From Pseudomonas taeanensis MS-3 (lineage in GTDB: Bacteria > Pseudomonadota > Gammaproteobacteria > Pseudomonadales > Pseudomonadaceae), in assembly GCF_000498575.2 (NCBI RefSeq), contig NZ_AWSQ01000002.1, forward strand, positions 299,115 to 363,114: DNA of 64,000 nt, written 5' to 3'. Within the stretch, counting starts at the first letter, position 1. Each line of letters begins with the position of its first letter. The translations under genes were made by a program, and so were the position numbers. Of the stretch, positions 45,200-55,093 are shown piece after piece. Under the pieces are notes generated by a model. It did no database searches. It was not told where the DNA came from and saw only the letters and a list, made by a program, of their open reading frames with translations.

Positions 45200-45961
45200 A
45201 TGTTATTGCGCCCTGCGCTGTTCTTGTTAGTCGCCAGCCTGCTGGTCGGTTGTGTTTCGACCGGCGATGTCGATCCAATGAGAACCGACAAGGGGCGCGA
45301 TGAGGCCCGTGATGCCTATATCCAGTTGGGAATTGGCTATTTGCAGCAAGGTGCCAGCGGTCGAGCCAAGGTTCCGCTGAAGAAAGCCCTAGACCTCGAC
45401 CCGTCCAGTGCCGATGCACATGCGGCACTGGCCTTGGTGTTCCAGGTCGAAATGGAGCCCAAGTTGGCCGATGAGCACTACCGCAGAGCGTTGTCGCAGC
45501 GCAGTGGCGATGCCCGCTTGCTGAATAATTACGGCAGTTTCTTATACGAGCAAAAACGCTACGAGGAAGCCCTAGAGCGCTATCAGCAAGCAGCTCAGGA
45601 CACGCTTTATCCCGAGCGTTCGCGGGTGTTCGAGAACCTTGGCTTGACTGCCCTGGAGCTAAAGCGGCGTGAGCAGGCAAAAGCGTACTTTCAACGTTCG
45701 TTGCGGCTCAACAGTCGTCAGCCCAAGGCCCTTATGGAAATGGCGATGATGTCCTATGAGGACAAGGCCTACGTACCGGCTCGCGGTTATTACGAAAGCT
45801 ATAGTGCGTTGGTTGAGCAGGACGCACGCAGCCTGCTGTTGGGCACGCGTCTGGCAACAATTTTTGAGGATCGCGATAAAGCCGCCAGCCTGGGTCTGCA
45901 GTTGAAGCGCCTTTATCCCGGTACGCCGGAGTATCAGCAGTACTTGTCGGAGCAAAGATGA
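45200..45961 (+). CDS. pilW: Type IV pilus biogenesis lipoprotein PilW/PilF
   Basis: Outer-membrane pilotin needed for correct localisation and multimer formation of the PilQ secretin (called PilF in P. aeruginosa). The 253 residues have a lipobox LVGC with lipidated C18, then about six TPR repeats (IQLGIGYLQQGASGRAKVPL and so on) forming a superhelix. Starts 10 bp after rlmN and overlaps rodZ by 4 bp. Confidence 0.94.
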   Translation: MLLRPALFLLVASLLVGCVSTGDVDPMRTDKGRDEARDAYIQLGIGYLQQGASGRAKVPLKKALDLDPSSADAHAALALVFQVEMEPKLADEHYRRALSQRSGDARLLNNYGSFLYEQKRYEEALERYQQAAQDTLYPERSRVFENLGLTALELKRREQAKAYFQRSLRLNSRQPKALMEMAMMSYEDKAYVPARGYYESYSALVEQDARSLLLGTRLATIFEDRDKAASLGLQLKRLYPGTPEYQQYLSEQR

Positions 45962-46953
45962 AAGCGGCTCATCCTGAAGTTGTAGCAGCTCAGCGTGTCA
46001 ATCCCGGTGAGTCCCTGCGCACGGTCCGCGAGAGCAAGGGCTGGACGGTCGCTGAAGCGGCTGAGCGGTTGAATCTGACGCCTCAGCGTCTGAGTCAGAT
46101 TGAGGACGGCGATTTCGATAAATTGCCAGGTAGCACCTTTGCCCGCGGTTATATCCGCGCTTACGCCAAGTTGCTTGAGCTGGATCAAAGTCGTCTGGTT
46201 CTGGAATTCGATCAGTTTACCGGCACCGATGCTGCAGGCAGTAGCGTGCACAGCCTGGGGCGCATCGAGCAGCCGGTGAGTTACTCGCAACGTATCTTGC
46301 GTTTCTTCAGCTTTATCTTGCTGATGGGGGTGATCGGCGCTGGCCTGTATTGGTGGCAGGAGCAGGCTGAACGACAGGCTGATGAGTCGACTGCGACCAG
46401 CATTGAACATGTCGAAGTGGAAGGTGCGGATGGCACCACCCAAATTCATTCGCTGGATGAACCCGAAGATCAGGCTGTCTTGGCCGCTCAGGGCGGCATC
46501 GAATTGAGCCCGCCGAGTGTTGTCGACGAACTGGGTGCACTGCCTGAGACGACGGCTGCGCAGGAGCAGGTGCAAACCGAGGTCCCGGCGGAGCCGCAAG
46601 CCGGTCCTGCACTGAGTCCGACGGGGCCCGGTGAAGTGGCCACTGCTGTCGAGAGCGCGCCTGTGACCAGTCCTGTGCCCGAGAGTGTTGACGAGCCAGT
46701 GCTGGGCGCCGGTGAAGGGCAGGTCAATTTAACTTTCAGTGCAGACTGCTGGGTCCAGCTGACCGATGCCAAGGGTAAAATTCTGTTCAGTGCACTGAAG
46801 CGTGGCGGCGAAAGTTTGAGCATGGTAGGCCAGGCTCCCCTGGAGCTGCGACTGGGCTTCGCTCGGGGTGCTCAAGTCAGCTACAACGGCCAAACCGTCG
46901 ATGTTTCGCCCTTCATTACGGGCGAAACTGCACGCCTGAAACTGGGGTTGTAA
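45958..46953 (+). CDS. rodZ: Cytoskeletal protein RodZ
   Basis: Links MreB filaments to the cell-wall machinery and helps rod shape. The 331 residues have a cytosolic HTH_25 domain (~17-85; GESLRTVRESKGWTVAEAAE), one membrane helix (~113-133), a Pro/Glu/Val-rich periplasmic linker and a C-terminal DUF4115 domain (from ~255; FSADCWVQLTDAKGK). Start overlaps pilW by ATGA. Confidence 0.95.
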   Translation: MKAAHPEVVAAQRVNPGESLRTVRESKGWTVAEAAERLNLTPQRLSQIEDGDFDKLPGSTFARGYIRAYAKLLELDQSRLVLEFDQFTGTDAAGSSVHSLGRIEQPVSYSQRILRFFSFILLMGVIGAGLYWWQEQAERQADESTATSIEHVEVEGADGTTQIHSLDEPEDQAVLAAQGGIELSPPSVVDELGALPETTAAQEQVQTEVPAEPQAGPALSPTGPGEVATAVESAPVTSPVPESVDEPVLGAGEGQVNLTFSADCWVQLTDAKGKILFSALKRGGESLSMVGQAPLELRLGFARGAQVSYNGQTVDVSPFITGETARLKLGL

Positions 46954-46956
46954 GTC

Positions 46957-48069
46957 ATGCATTGCGAATCACCGATCAAGCGTCGCCAATCGCGCAAAAT
47001 CTGGGTTGGCCAGGTACCTGTAGGTGGCGATGCGCCTATTTCGGTGCAGAGCATGACCAACACTGACACCAACGACGTGGTCGCGACCGTGGCGCAGATC
47101 CGCCGTCTGGAAGAGGCTGGTGCCGATATCGTGCGGGTCTCGGTGCCGGACATGGACGCCGCCGAGGCGTTCGGCAAAATCAAGAAACTGGTCAACTTGC
47201 CGCTGGTCGCCGACATTCATTTCGATTATCAGATTGCGCTGCGTGTGGCCGAACTGGGCGTTGATTGCCTGCGCATCAATCCTGGCAATATTGGTCGCGA
47301 AGATCGGGTTCGGGCTGTGGTTGAGGCTGCGCGTGGCAAGGGGATTCCGATTCGCATCGGCGTCAATGCCGGTTCTTTGGAAAAAGACCTGCAGAAGAAA
47401 TACGGCGAGCCGACCCCGGAGGCCTTGGTCGAGTCTGCCTTGCGTCATGTTGAGCACCTGGATCGCCTGAACTTTCCCGACTTCAAGGTCAGCGTCAAAG
47501 CTTCGGACGTATTCATGGCGGTCGCGGCTTATCGTCTGTTGGCCAAACAAATCGAACAACCTCTGCATCTGGGCATCACCGAAGCCGGTGGTCTGCGTTC
47601 CGGTACGGTGAAGTCGGCGGTCGGCCTGGGCATGCTGCTGGCCGAGGGGATTGGCGATACCATTCGTATTTCGTTGGCGGCCGATCCAGTAGAAGAGATC
47701 AAGGTCGGGTACGACATCCTTAAGTCACTGCGTCTGCGCTCTCGGGGCATTAATTTCATCGCCTGCCCGAGCTGTTCGCGGCAGAATTTCGACGTGGTGA
47801 AAACCATGAACGACCTAGAAGGGCGGCTGGAAGATCTGTTGGTGCCGCTTGATGTCGCAGTCATCGGCTGTGTGGTCAATGGCCCAGGCGAAGCCAAGGA
47901 GGCGCATGTCGGCCTGACTGGCGGTTCGCCGAGCAATCTGATCTACATCGACGGTAAACCAGCGCAAAAACTGAATAACGATAACCTGGTGGATGAGCTG
48001 GAAAGGCTCATTCGGCAGAAAGCGGCCGAGAAGGTTGCCGCCGATGCTGCAGTGATCGCACGTGGCTAA
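46957..48069 (+). CDS. ispG: 4-hydroxy-3-methylbut-2-enyl diphosphate synthase (flavodoxin)
   Basis: Penultimate step of the MEP isoprenoid pathway; needs a [4Fe-4S] cluster. The 370 residues form a TIM barrel and a C-terminal cluster domain with ligands C270, C273 and C305 ([10 protein letters not shown], then [13 protein letters not shown]). Three bases after rodZ. Confidence 0.98.
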   Translation: MHCESPIKRRQSRKIWVGQVPVGGDAPISVQSMTNTDTNDVVATVAQIRRLEEAGADIVRVSVPDMDAAEAFGKIKKLVNLPLVADIHFDYQIALRVAELGVDCLRINPGNIGREDRVRAVVEAARGKGIPIRIGVNAGSLEKDLQKKYGEPTPEALVESALRHVEHLDRLNFPDFKVSVKASDVFMAVAAYRLLAKQIEQPLHLGITEAGGLRSGTVKSAVGLGMLLAEGIGDTIRISLAADPVEEIKVGYDILKSLRLRSRGINFIACPSCSRQNFDVVKTMNDLEGRLEDLLVPLDVAVIGCVVNGPGEAKEAHVGLTGGSPSNLIYIDGKPAQKLNNDNLVDELERLIRQKAAEKVAADAAVIARG

Positions 48070-48103
48070 GCCTCTCGGAACCAAGAGCGTCTAAGGAATT
48101 GAA

Positions 48104-49393
48104 TTGAGCAAGTCCCTGCAAGCCATTCGTGGCATGAATGACATCCTGCCTGAACAAACCCCGCTTTGGCGTTACCTTGAAGGCAGCGTCGCGAGTCTGC
48201 TGGATGGCTATGGCTATCGACAGATCCGCATGCCGATCGTCGAATTCACCGAGTTGTTCAAGCGCTCTATCGGTGAAGTCACCGACATCGTCGAAAAAGA
48301 GATGTACACCTTTGCCGACCGTAATGGCGATTCGCTGACCCTGCGTCCAGAGGGCACTGCTGCCTGCGTACGCGCGGTGCTCGAGCATGGCCTGGCGGGT
48401 GCTGGGCAAACCCAGAAGCTGTGGTACATAGGTCCTATGTTCCGCCATGAGCGACCGCAGAAAGGTCGCTACCGTCAGTTCCATCAGATTGGTGTCGAGG
48501 TGTTCAATCTCGATGGCCCGGACATCGACGCCGAGCTTATCGTGCTGACCTGGCGTCTCTGGGGTTTGCTCGGGATTCGTGATGCGGTGACTCTGGAGCT
48601 CAACAGCCTGGGCACCAGTGAGGCGCGCGCGACATATCGTGAGGCGCTGGTCGAGTATCTTGCTGCACGTGCCGATCAGCTCGATGAGGACAGCCGCCGT
48701 CGTCTGAGTAGCAACCCGCTGCGGATTCTTGATAGCAAGTCGCCTGAGACTCAGGCTCTGCTGATCGATGCGCCGAAACTGGCGGATTACCTGGATGACG
48801 AATCACGCGTGCACTTCGAAGGGCTGAAGGCGCGATTGGATGTGGCGGGTATTCCTTATGTGATCAACCCGAAGCTGGTCCGCGGTCTGGATTATTACAG
48901 CAAGACCGTGTTCGAGTGGGTCACCGACCAGCTCGGTGCACAGGGCACTGTATGCGCCGGTGGCCGTTACGATGGCCTGGTCGAGCAGATGGGCGGCAAA
49001 CCGACACCGGGTGTGGGTTTTGCCATGGGTATCGAGCGTTTGGTGCTGATGGTCGAAACCCTGGGTAAAGTGCCGGCGGAAATCGCCCGCCAGATCGATC
49101 TGTATGTGTGTGCGTTTGGTGAACCGGCGGAGTTGGCCGCATTGAGTCTGGCCGAGCGTCTGCGTGACCAGTTGCCTGGTGTGCGTCTGCAGGTGAATGC
49201 CGGTGCGGGGAGTTTCAAGAGCCAATTTAAGAAGGCCGACAAGAGTGGCGCGCTGTATGCCCTGATCTTGGGTGAAGACGAACTGGCCCAGCAAGTGGTA
49301 GGTTGCAAGCCGCTGCGGGACCAGGGCGAACAACAGAGTATCGCTTGGGATGCTTTAGCCGAGCATCTGGCAACCTGTTTAGAACAGCCTTAA
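48104..49393 (+). CDS. hisS: Histidine--tRNA ligase
   Basis: Class II synthetase for tRNA-His. The 429 residues show motif 1 (~1-60), motif 2 [16 protein letters not shown], the histidine-specific loops [15 protein letters not shown] and [14 protein letters not shown], motif 3 GFAMGIERL, and the C-terminal anticodon domain. The start is a TTG eight bases after AAGGAA; no ATG lies near the expected N-terminus. Confidence 0.97.
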   Translation: MSKSLQAIRGMNDILPEQTPLWRYLEGSVASLLDGYGYRQIRMPIVEFTELFKRSIGEVTDIVEKEMYTFADRNGDSLTLRPEGTAACVRAVLEHGLAGAGQTQKLWYIGPMFRHERPQKGRYRQFHQIGVEVFNLDGPDIDAELIVLTWRLWGLLGIRDAVTLELNSLGTSEARATYREALVEYLAARADQLDEDSRRRLSSNPLRILDSKSPETQALLIDAPKLADYLDDESRVHFEGLKARLDVAGIPYVINPKLVRGLDYYSKTVFEWVTDQLGAQGTVCAGGRYDGLVEQMGGKPTPGVGFAMGIERLVLMVETLGKVPAEIARQIDLYVCAFGEPAELAALSLAERLRDQLPGVRLQVNAGAGSFKSQFKKADKSGALYALILGEDELAQQVVGCKPLRDQGEQQSIAWDALAEHLATCLEQP

Positions 49394-49427
49394 GGCAAAC
49401 GCCGATTTAGCGAATAGGAGTATTGGG

Positions 49428-50072
49428 GTGGTTTCGCGTACCGATGATGAAGAGCTGGCGGTAGTCAAGGAGTGGTGGTCGCGCAATGGCAAGCCGCTGC
49501 TCACCGGTAGTGTGTTGGCGCTGGTGATAGTGTTTGGCTGGCAGGGCTGGCAAAAATACCAGGCCAACCAGGCGCAGAGTGCTTCGATGCTCTACCAGCA
49601 GTTGCTGGAAACCGCACTGAACCCGAGTGGTCAGCCCGATGTGGCTAAGGTTGCCGAGTTGACGGGCAAGCTCAAGAGCGATTTCGCGGGCACGCATTAC
49701 GCCCAGTACGCCGGCCTGTTTGCCGCCAAAGTGGCGGTCGAGGCTGACCAGTTGGACGATGCCGCCGCTGAGCTGCAAGCGATTGTCGATGAGCCGGCGG
49801 ATGATACCTTGGCTGAGCTGGCTCGCCAGCGATTGGCCCGTGTACTGGCCGCGCAAGACAAAGCCGAAGCGGCGCTCAAGCTACTCAATGGTGATGTCGA
49901 TCAGGCGTATCTGGCTGGCCGCGAAGAGCTCAAGGGCGACTTGTTGGTAAAGCTGGGGCGCAGCGATGAGGCACATGCCGCCTATGTAAAAGCCAAGGCA
50001 GCACTGTCTGACGACGCCGCTGTGGGCAGTTTGCAAATGAAGCTAGACGACCTGGCGAAAGGGGATGCGTGA
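49428..50072 (+). CDS. yfgM: YfgM-family ancillary SecYEG subunit (TPR-like)
   Basis: Inner-membrane protein that binds SecYEG and periplasmic chaperones in E. coli. The 214 residues have a short cytosolic head (TDDEELAVVKEWWSRNGK), one helix (~22-40) and a helical TPR-like periplasmic domain. Starts at GTG 49428, seven bases after AGGAG. Placement between hisS and bamB is the conserved order. Confidence 0.93.
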   Translation: MVSRTDDEELAVVKEWWSRNGKPLLTGSVLALVIVFGWQGWQKYQANQAQSASMLYQQLLETALNPSGQPDVAKVAELTGKLKSDFAGTHYAQYAGLFAAKVAVEADQLDDAAAELQAIVDEPADDTLAELARQRLARVLAAQDKAEAALKLLNGDVDQAYLAGREELKGDLLVKLGRSDEAHAAYVKAKAALSDDAAVGSLQMKLDDLAKGDA

Positions 50073-51216
50073 CGTGATGCGCTGGAAAAATGCCGCACTG
50101 CTGGCTCTGGCCGTTTTGGTTGTGGGTTGCAGCAGCAACAGTAAAAAGGAATTACCGCCAGCTGACCTGCCTGACTTCACAGAAGAAGTGCAGCTGCAGA
50201 AAGAGTGGAGTCGTTCGGTAGGCGAAGGCCAGGGCGAAACCTTCAACATGCTGGTACCGGCTGTCGATGGCGAGAGTATCTATGCCGCTGACGTCGAGGG
50301 GCTGGTCATGGCGCTCGATCGTATGACCGGTAAGGTAATCTGGAAGCAGGACCTTGAGGTGCCAGTGTCCGGGGCCGTGGGTGCCGGTTATGGTCTGGTG
50401 TTGCTCGGTACCCTCAAGGGCGAAGTGATTGCCCTGGATACCAGCAATGGCGAGGAGAAGTGGCGAGCACGAGTCACCAGTGAAGTGTTGGCTGCGCCGG
50501 CGATTAACGGTGACGTGGTGTTGGTGCAGACCCAGGACGACCGCCTGATTGCACTCGATGCCGATACTGGTAGCCAGCGCTGGATTTACGAAAGCACCCC
50601 AGCAGTACTGACTCTGCGTGGCACCGGCAGTCCGGTGCTGACCAACCGTCTGGCGATTGCCGGTCTGTCCAGCGGCAAGGTCATCGCCCTTGACGCACAG
50701 CGTGGCTTGCCGGTGTGGGAACAGCGCGTGGCGATCCCGCAAGGGCGTTCCGAGTTGGATCGGGTTGTCGATATCGACGGTGGCCTGCTGCTTTCCGGTG
50801 GCACCCTGTATGTCGTCAGCTATCAAGGGCGGGTGGCCGCTCTGGAGCTGGAAAGCGGTCGTGTGCTGTGGCAGCGCGAAGCCTCCAGTTCGGTGGGGGT
50901 GGCACAGGGCTTCGGTAACGTCTATGTCAGTCTGGCCAGCGGCGCGGTCGAAGGCATTGATGAGCGTTCCGCATCGGCTCTCTGGAATAATGACGCCTTG
51001 GCCCGCCGGCAGTTGTCGGCACCTGAAGTGTTCTCCAGCTATGTGGCCTTCGGTGATCTGGAAGGTTACCTGCACCTGATCAGCCAGGTGGATGGCCGTT
51101 TTGTCGGGCGTGTTCGCGTTGACAGTGATGGTCTGCGTGCGCGTCCCTTGGTAGTGGGTGGTTGGTTGTATGCCTTCGGCAATGGCGGCAAGCTGGTTGC
51201 CCTGACCATTCGCTAA
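50065..51216 (+). CDS. bamB: Outer-membrane assembly lipoprotein BamB
   Basis: Lipoprotein of the BAM complex that inserts beta-barrel proteins. The 383 residues have a lipobox VVGC with lipidated C22, then an eight-bladed PQQ-type propeller with repeats such as GAVGAGYGLVLLGTLKGEV and VLVQTQDDRLIALDADTG. Starts possible at ATG 50065, GTG 50074 or ATG 50077; all give the same lipoprotein. The GGGG before 50065 is closer to optimal for 50074, so the true start may be there. Overlaps yfgM. Confidence 0.95.
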   Translation: MRDVMRWKNAALLALAVLVVGCSSNSKKELPPADLPDFTEEVQLQKEWSRSVGEGQGETFNMLVPAVDGESIYAADVEGLVMALDRMTGKVIWKQDLEVPVSGAVGAGYGLVLLGTLKGEVIALDTSNGEEKWRARVTSEVLAAPAINGDVVLVQTQDDRLIALDADTGSQRWIYESTPAVLTLRGTGSPVLTNRLAIAGLSSGKVIALDAQRGLPVWEQRVAIPQGRSELDRVVDIDGGLLLSGGTLYVVSYQGRVAALELESGRVLWQREASSSVGVAQGFGNVYVSLASGAVEGIDERSASALWNNDALARRQLSAPEVFSSYVAFGDLEGYLHLISQVDGRFVGRVRVDSDGLRARPLVVGGWLYAFGNGGKLVALTIR

Positions 51217-51229
51217 CAGGTTTGACTAG

Positions 51230-51260
51230 GCTGCAATGCACTCAATGAGCGCATTGCAGC
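51230..51260 (+). terminator. Hairpin directly after bamB
   Basis: GCTGCAATGC (51230-51239) pairs with GCATTGCAGC (51251-51260), 10 bp, loop 11 nt, no U-run. Confidence 0.5.
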
Positions 51261-51285
51261 CATCGTGATGCCGCGATAATTTCCG

Positions 51286-51317
51286 GCCGCTGCCTGTGCA
51301 GCGGCTTTTGTATTTTT
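51286..51317 (+). terminator. Intrinsic terminator between bamB and der
   Basis: GCCGCTGC (51286-51293) and GCAGCGGC (51298-51305) with a CTGT loop, followed by TTTTGTATTTTTT. It lies only 36 bp before the der start. Confidence 0.9.
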
Positions 51318-51341
51318 TGAAATAACGAAGTGGAGAGCCTC

Positions 51342-52811
51342 ATGGTTCCCGTAATTGCCCTGGTGGGCCGCCCTAACGTTGGCAAGTCCACCCTCTTTAA
51401 CCGCTTGACCCGGAGCCGCGACGCGATTGTCGGCGACCTGTCGGGCTTAACCCGTGATCGTCAATACGGTGAGGCGAAGTGGCAAGGACGGACCTACATC
51501 CTTATCGATACCGGTGGTATCTCCGGGGATGAGGAGGGCATCGACGAGAAGATGGCCGAACAGTCGCTGCAGGCGATCGAAGAGGCCGATGCAGTGCTGT
51601 TCATGGTGGATGCGCGGGCCGGGTTGTCGGCGGCCGACCAGATGATTGGCGAGCACCTGCGCAAGCGCAACAAGCACACCTTTCTACTGGTGAACAAGGT
51701 CGATAACCTCGACCCCGATCTGGCGCGCGCCGAGTTCAGCCCGCTGGGCATGGGGGAGGCACTGGCCATCGCCGGCGCCCATGGCCGCGGCATTACCCAG
51801 ATGCTCGAAGCGGTACTGGGTGGTTTCCCCAAGGATGCCGGTGAGGAGGAGTCGCTCGAGGATGAGGAGGTCGCCGAGGGCGAGGAGGCCAAGCGGATTC
51901 CGGGTCCGAGTGAAAAGGATGGGATCAAGCTGGCGATCATCGGCCGGCCTAACGTCGGCAAGTCGACTCTGGTCAACCGCATGCTCGGTGAAGATCGGGT
52001 GATCGTCTATGACCAGCCCGGCACCACCCGTGACAGCATCTACATCCCGTTCGAACGCGACGATGAGAAATACACCCTGATCGACACTGCTGGGGTACGC
52101 CGCCGCGGCAAGATTTTCGAGGCGGTGGAAAAGTTCTCGGTAGTGAAAACCCTGCAGGCGATCCAGGACTCCAACGTCGTGGTGTTCGTCATGGATGCCC
52201 GTGAAGGGGTGGTCGATCACGACCTCAACTTGCTCGGCTTCGTGCTGGAAAGCGGTCGCGCCCTGGTCATCGCCTTGAACAAGTGGGATGGCATGGAGCC
52301 CGGCGAGCGCGATTACGTGAAGACCGAACTGCAGCGTCGGTTGTTCTTCGTCGAGTTCGCCGACATCCACTTCATCTCGGCCCTGCATGGCACAGGGGTC
52401 GGTCACCTGTACAAGTCGGTGCAGGCCTCGTTCAAGTCGGCGATCACCCGCTGGCCAACCAACCGCCTGACGCAGATCCTCGAAGATGCGGTCGGCGATC
52501 ACGCGCCGCCGATGGTCAACAATCGCCGGATCAAACTGCGTTATGCCCACCTCGGTGGCGCCAACCCGCCGTTGATCGTGATCCACGGTAACCAGGTGGA
52601 CAAGGTGCCCAAGGCCTATGTTCGCTACCTGGAAAATACCTACCGGCGCGTACTCAAGCTGGTCGGTACGCCGATTCGAATCGAGTTCAAGGGTGGGGAG
52701 AATCCCTACGAGGGCAACAAGAACACCCTCACTGACCGCCAGGTGAACAAGAAGCGCCGTTTGATGAGCCACCATAAGAAGGCCGAGAAGAAGCGCAAAG
52801 ACAAGAAGTGA
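51342..52811 (+). CDS. der: Ribosome biogenesis GTPase Der (EngA)
   Basis: Essential GTPase for 50S subunit maturation. The 489 residues contain two G domains in tandem, with P-loops GRPNVGKS at 9-16 and 201-208, an acidic linker (~165-185, Glu-rich) and a KH-like C-terminal domain ending in a lysine-rich tail. GGAG six bases before ATG 51342 decides the start over the GTG four codons upstream. Confidence 0.98.
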   Translation: MVPVIALVGRPNVGKSTLFNRLTRSRDAIVGDLSGLTRDRQYGEAKWQGRTYILIDTGGISGDEEGIDEKMAEQSLQAIEEADAVLFMVDARAGLSAADQMIGEHLRKRNKHTFLLVNKVDNLDPDLARAEFSPLGMGEALAIAGAHGRGITQMLEAVLGGFPKDAGEEESLEDEEVAEGEEAKRIPGPSEKDGIKLAIIGRPNVGKSTLVNRMLGEDRVIVYDQPGTTRDSIYIPFERDDEKYTLIDTAGVRRRGKIFEAVEKFSVVKTLQAIQDSNVVVFVMDAREGVVDHDLNLLGFVLESGRALVIALNKWDGMEPGERDYVKTELQRRLFFVEFADIHFISALHGTGVGHLYKSVQASFKSAITRWPTNRLTQILEDAVGDHAPPMVNNRRIKLRYAHLGGANPPLIVIHGNQVDKVPKAYVRYLENTYRRVLKLVGTPIRIEFKGGENPYEGNKNTLTDRQVNKKRRLMSHHKKAEKKRKDKK

Positions 52812-52844
52812 TCCCGCTGCGCTTTTGCCCGCTAGAAGAGTCGA

Positions 52845-52887
52845 GCGGGCAGAGATGAGTGGCAGATTCGCCCGACTGTCTGCCCGC
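52845..52887. repeat. Inverted repeat after der
   Basis: GCGGGCAGA (52845-52853) and TCTGCCCGC (52879-52887), 9 bp arms, 25-nt spacer. No function is assigned. Confidence 0.5.
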
Positions 52888-52927
52888 CGGCAGTGGCATT
52901 ACTGAGTCGGGCTTGCTCGGTCTACAG

Positions 52928-52948
52928 AGGCACCTTCGGGTGCCTTTT
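52928..52948 (+). terminator. Intrinsic terminator downstream of der
   Basis: AGGCACC (52928-52934), a UUCG tetraloop and GGTGCCT (52939-52945) followed by TTT. It separates der from the aminotransferase gene, which starts 138 bp later. Confidence 0.85.
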
Positions 52949-53085
52949 GCGCATCTGGCCGATCGGCTATCCTGCCGCATCGACGACAGTCCTTGCCCGG
53001 ATGCAATCCTGGTGCAGACTTATGGCGGTTGTAGGCGGGGCTGGCTGCGAGCAAGCCCGTACTGTCACGGAACCTGGAAGCGCCC

Positions 53086-54234
53086 ATGATCAACAGCAAA
53101 CTACCCAATGTAGGCACCACGATTTTCACCCGTATGTCGCAGTTGGCGATGGAAACCGGGGCGCTCAACCTGTCTCAGGGCTTTCCGGATTTCGATGGGC
53201 CGCAAGCGCTGTGCGACGCGGTGGGCCGGCATATCGCAGCCGGACATAATCAGTATTCGCCGATGACCGGACTGCCGGCCCTGCGCGAGCAGGTGGCGGC
53301 GAAGATCCAACGCTGCTACGGCCGTGCGGTCAGTGCGGACAGCGAGATCACCATCACCCCGGGCGCGACGCAGGCGATCTTCTGCGCGATTCAGACGCTG
53401 ATTCGACCCGGCGATGAGGTCATCGTTTTCGATCCCTGTTACGACAGTTATGAGCCCGCAGTAGAGCTGGCCGGTGGGCGCTGTGTGCATGTCCCGCTGG
53501 GGCAGCCGGATTTTTCCATCGACTGGCAGCGTTTGAGCGATGCCCTGAGCCCGAAAACCCGCCTGATTATCCTCAACAGCCCGCATAACCCCAGCGGTGC
53601 GCTGATCTCGCGTACCGAACTGGACCACCTGGCTACGCTGATTCGTGATCGGGACATCTACCTGGTCAGCGATGAGGTCTACGAACATCTGGTGTTCGAC
53701 GGCGCGCAGCATGTCAGTGTTGTGTCTCATGAGGAGTTGTATCAGCGCGCCTTCGTCGTCAGCTCATTCGGCAAGACCTATCACGTCACCGGCTGGAAGA
53801 CCGGCTATGTGGTCGCGCCTGCGGCCCTCAGTGCCGAGCTGCGTAAGGTGCATCAGTACGTCAGCTTCTGCGGCGTTACGCCCTTGCAATGGGCGCTGGC
53901 CGATTTCATGGTCGAGCACCCCGAACATGTCGAACAGTTGCCGGCCTTCTACCAGGCCAAGCGTGACCTGTTCTGCGACCTGCTGGCCGACTCGCGCTTC
54001 AGCTTCACCCGCGCCGCCGGCACCTTTTTTCAGTTGGCCGATTATTCGGCGATTCGCGATGACCTGGACGACGTTGCCATGTCTGAGTGGCTGACCCGCG
54101 AGCATGGCGTGGCGACCATCCCGGTCTCGGTGTTCTACCAACAGGCGCCCAAGGACCTGCGTCTGGTGCGCTTCTGTTTTGCCAAGCGTGAAGAGACTTT
54201 GCGTCAGGCGGCGGAGAAGCTATGCGCGATTTAA
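53086..54234 (+). CDS. PLP-dependent methionine (glutamine) aminotransferase, YbdL/KAT type
   Basis: Fold-type I aminotransferase of the kynurenine/methionine group, likely making methionine from its keto acid with glutamine as donor. The 382 residues show LSQGFPDFDGP near the N-terminus, YSPMTGLPALREQVA, NSPHNPSGA, SDEVYEHLVFDG and the PLP lysine K230 in SSFGKTYHVTGWKTG, plus the substrate Arg in LRLVRFCFAK. It overlaps the following omega-amidase gene, which would remove the 2-oxoglutaramate formed when glutamine is donor. Confidence 0.88.
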   Translation: MINSKLPNVGTTIFTRMSQLAMETGALNLSQGFPDFDGPQALCDAVGRHIAAGHNQYSPMTGLPALREQVAAKIQRCYGRAVSADSEITITPGATQAIFCAIQTLIRPGDEVIVFDPCYDSYEPAVELAGGRCVHVPLGQPDFSIDWQRLSDALSPKTRLIILNSPHNPSGALISRTELDHLATLIRDRDIYLVSDEVYEHLVFDGAQHVSVVSHEELYQRAFVVSSFGKTYHVTGWKTGYVVAPAALSAELRKVHQYVSFCGVTPLQWALADFMVEHPEHVEQLPAFYQAKRDLFCDLLADSRFSFTRAAGTFFQLADYSAIRDDLDDVAMSEWLTREHGVATIPVSVFYQQAPKDLRLVRFCFAKREETLRQAAEKLCAI

Positions 54235-55016
54235 CCGGTTTGCCTGATCTCGAACTGGCGCTGATTCAGAGCGAGCTGGCCTGGCATGATCCTGTGGCCA
54301 ATCGCGCGCACTTTCAGGCCTTGTTCGAGCAGGCGCGTGGCGTCGACCTGGTGGTGCTGCCGGAGATGTTCACTACCGGCTTCTCCATGGACTCTGCGGG
54401 TCTTGCTGAGCCGGAGGGTGGTCCAACCAGTCAGTGGCTGCTGGCGCAGGCAGTGCAGTTGCAGGCGGTGATCACCGGCAGCCTGATCATCCAGACCGCC
54501 GACGGCAGCTACCGCAATCGTCTGCTGTGGGCACGTCCCGACGGTTCTTTGGCGTACTACGACAAGCGCCATCTGTTTCGCATGGCCGGCGAGCACAAGC
54601 ATTTCAGCGCTGGTGAGGAGCAGGTGCTACAGGAGCTCAAGGGCTGGCAGGTGCGTCCACTGATCTGCTATGACCTGCGCTTCCCCGTGTGGAGCCGTGA
54701 TTCGCATGACACCGATTTGCTGCTGTATACGGCCAACTGGCCTGCCGCACGGCGTCAGCACTGGAACCGGCTGTTGCCGGCACGGGCCATCGAAAACCTC
54801 TGTTACGTTGCGGCGGTGAACTGTGTTGGCGCAGACGGTAAGGGCCACCCCTATAGCGGCGACTCTCAGGTGCTGGACTTTCAGGGCGACTCATTGCTGA
54901 ATGCCGAAGCGGCGGCCGGGGTGTTCCGGGTCAGGCTGTCTGGCGCCGCGTTGGCTGCTTACCGCGAGCGTTTTCCGGCTTATCTGGATGCGGACGGCTT
55001 TCGGCTGAACATCTAA
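54222..55016 (+). CDS. Omega-amidase (nitrilase/CN-hydrolase family, YafV type)
   Basis: Carbon-nitrogen hydrolase of 264 residues with the catalytic triad visible as E48 (LPEMFTTGF), K115 (YDKRHLF) and C149 (LICYDLRF). The sequence around the Cys and the MAGEHKHFSAGEE segment match the YafV omega-amidase branch, which hydrolyses alpha-ketoglutaramate to 2-oxoglutarate and ammonia. The ATG is inside the end of the aminotransferase gene (13-bp overlap), so the two are made together and form a transaminase/omega-amidase module. Confidence 0.9.
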   Translation: MRDLTGLPDLELALIQSELAWHDPVANRAHFQALFEQARGVDLVVLPEMFTTGFSMDSAGLAEPEGGPTSQWLLAQAVQLQAVITGSLIIQTADGSYRNRLLWARPDGSLAYYDKRHLFRMAGEHKHFSAGEEQVLQELKGWQVRPLICYDLRFPVWSRDSHDTDLLLYTANWPAARRQHWNRLLPARAIENLCYVAAVNCVGADGKGHPYSGDSQVLDFQGDSLLNAEAAAGVFRVRLSGAALAAYRERFPAYLDADGFRLNI

Positions 55017-55050
55017 CCCGGCTGCGCTCATCTCACCCTACGGACAAACA

Positions 55051-55078
55051 AACGCCGGGCAGTGCCCGGCGTTGTTGT
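55051..55078. terminator. Hairpin between the convergent omega-amidase and leuA genes
   Basis: AACGCCGGGC (55051-55060) pairs with GCCCGGCGTT (55064-55073), loop AGT; plus-strand tail GTTGT and minus-strand tail TTGTTTGT, so it can serve both genes. Confidence 0.85.
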
Positions 55079-55093
55079 CTGTGGCTATACCGC

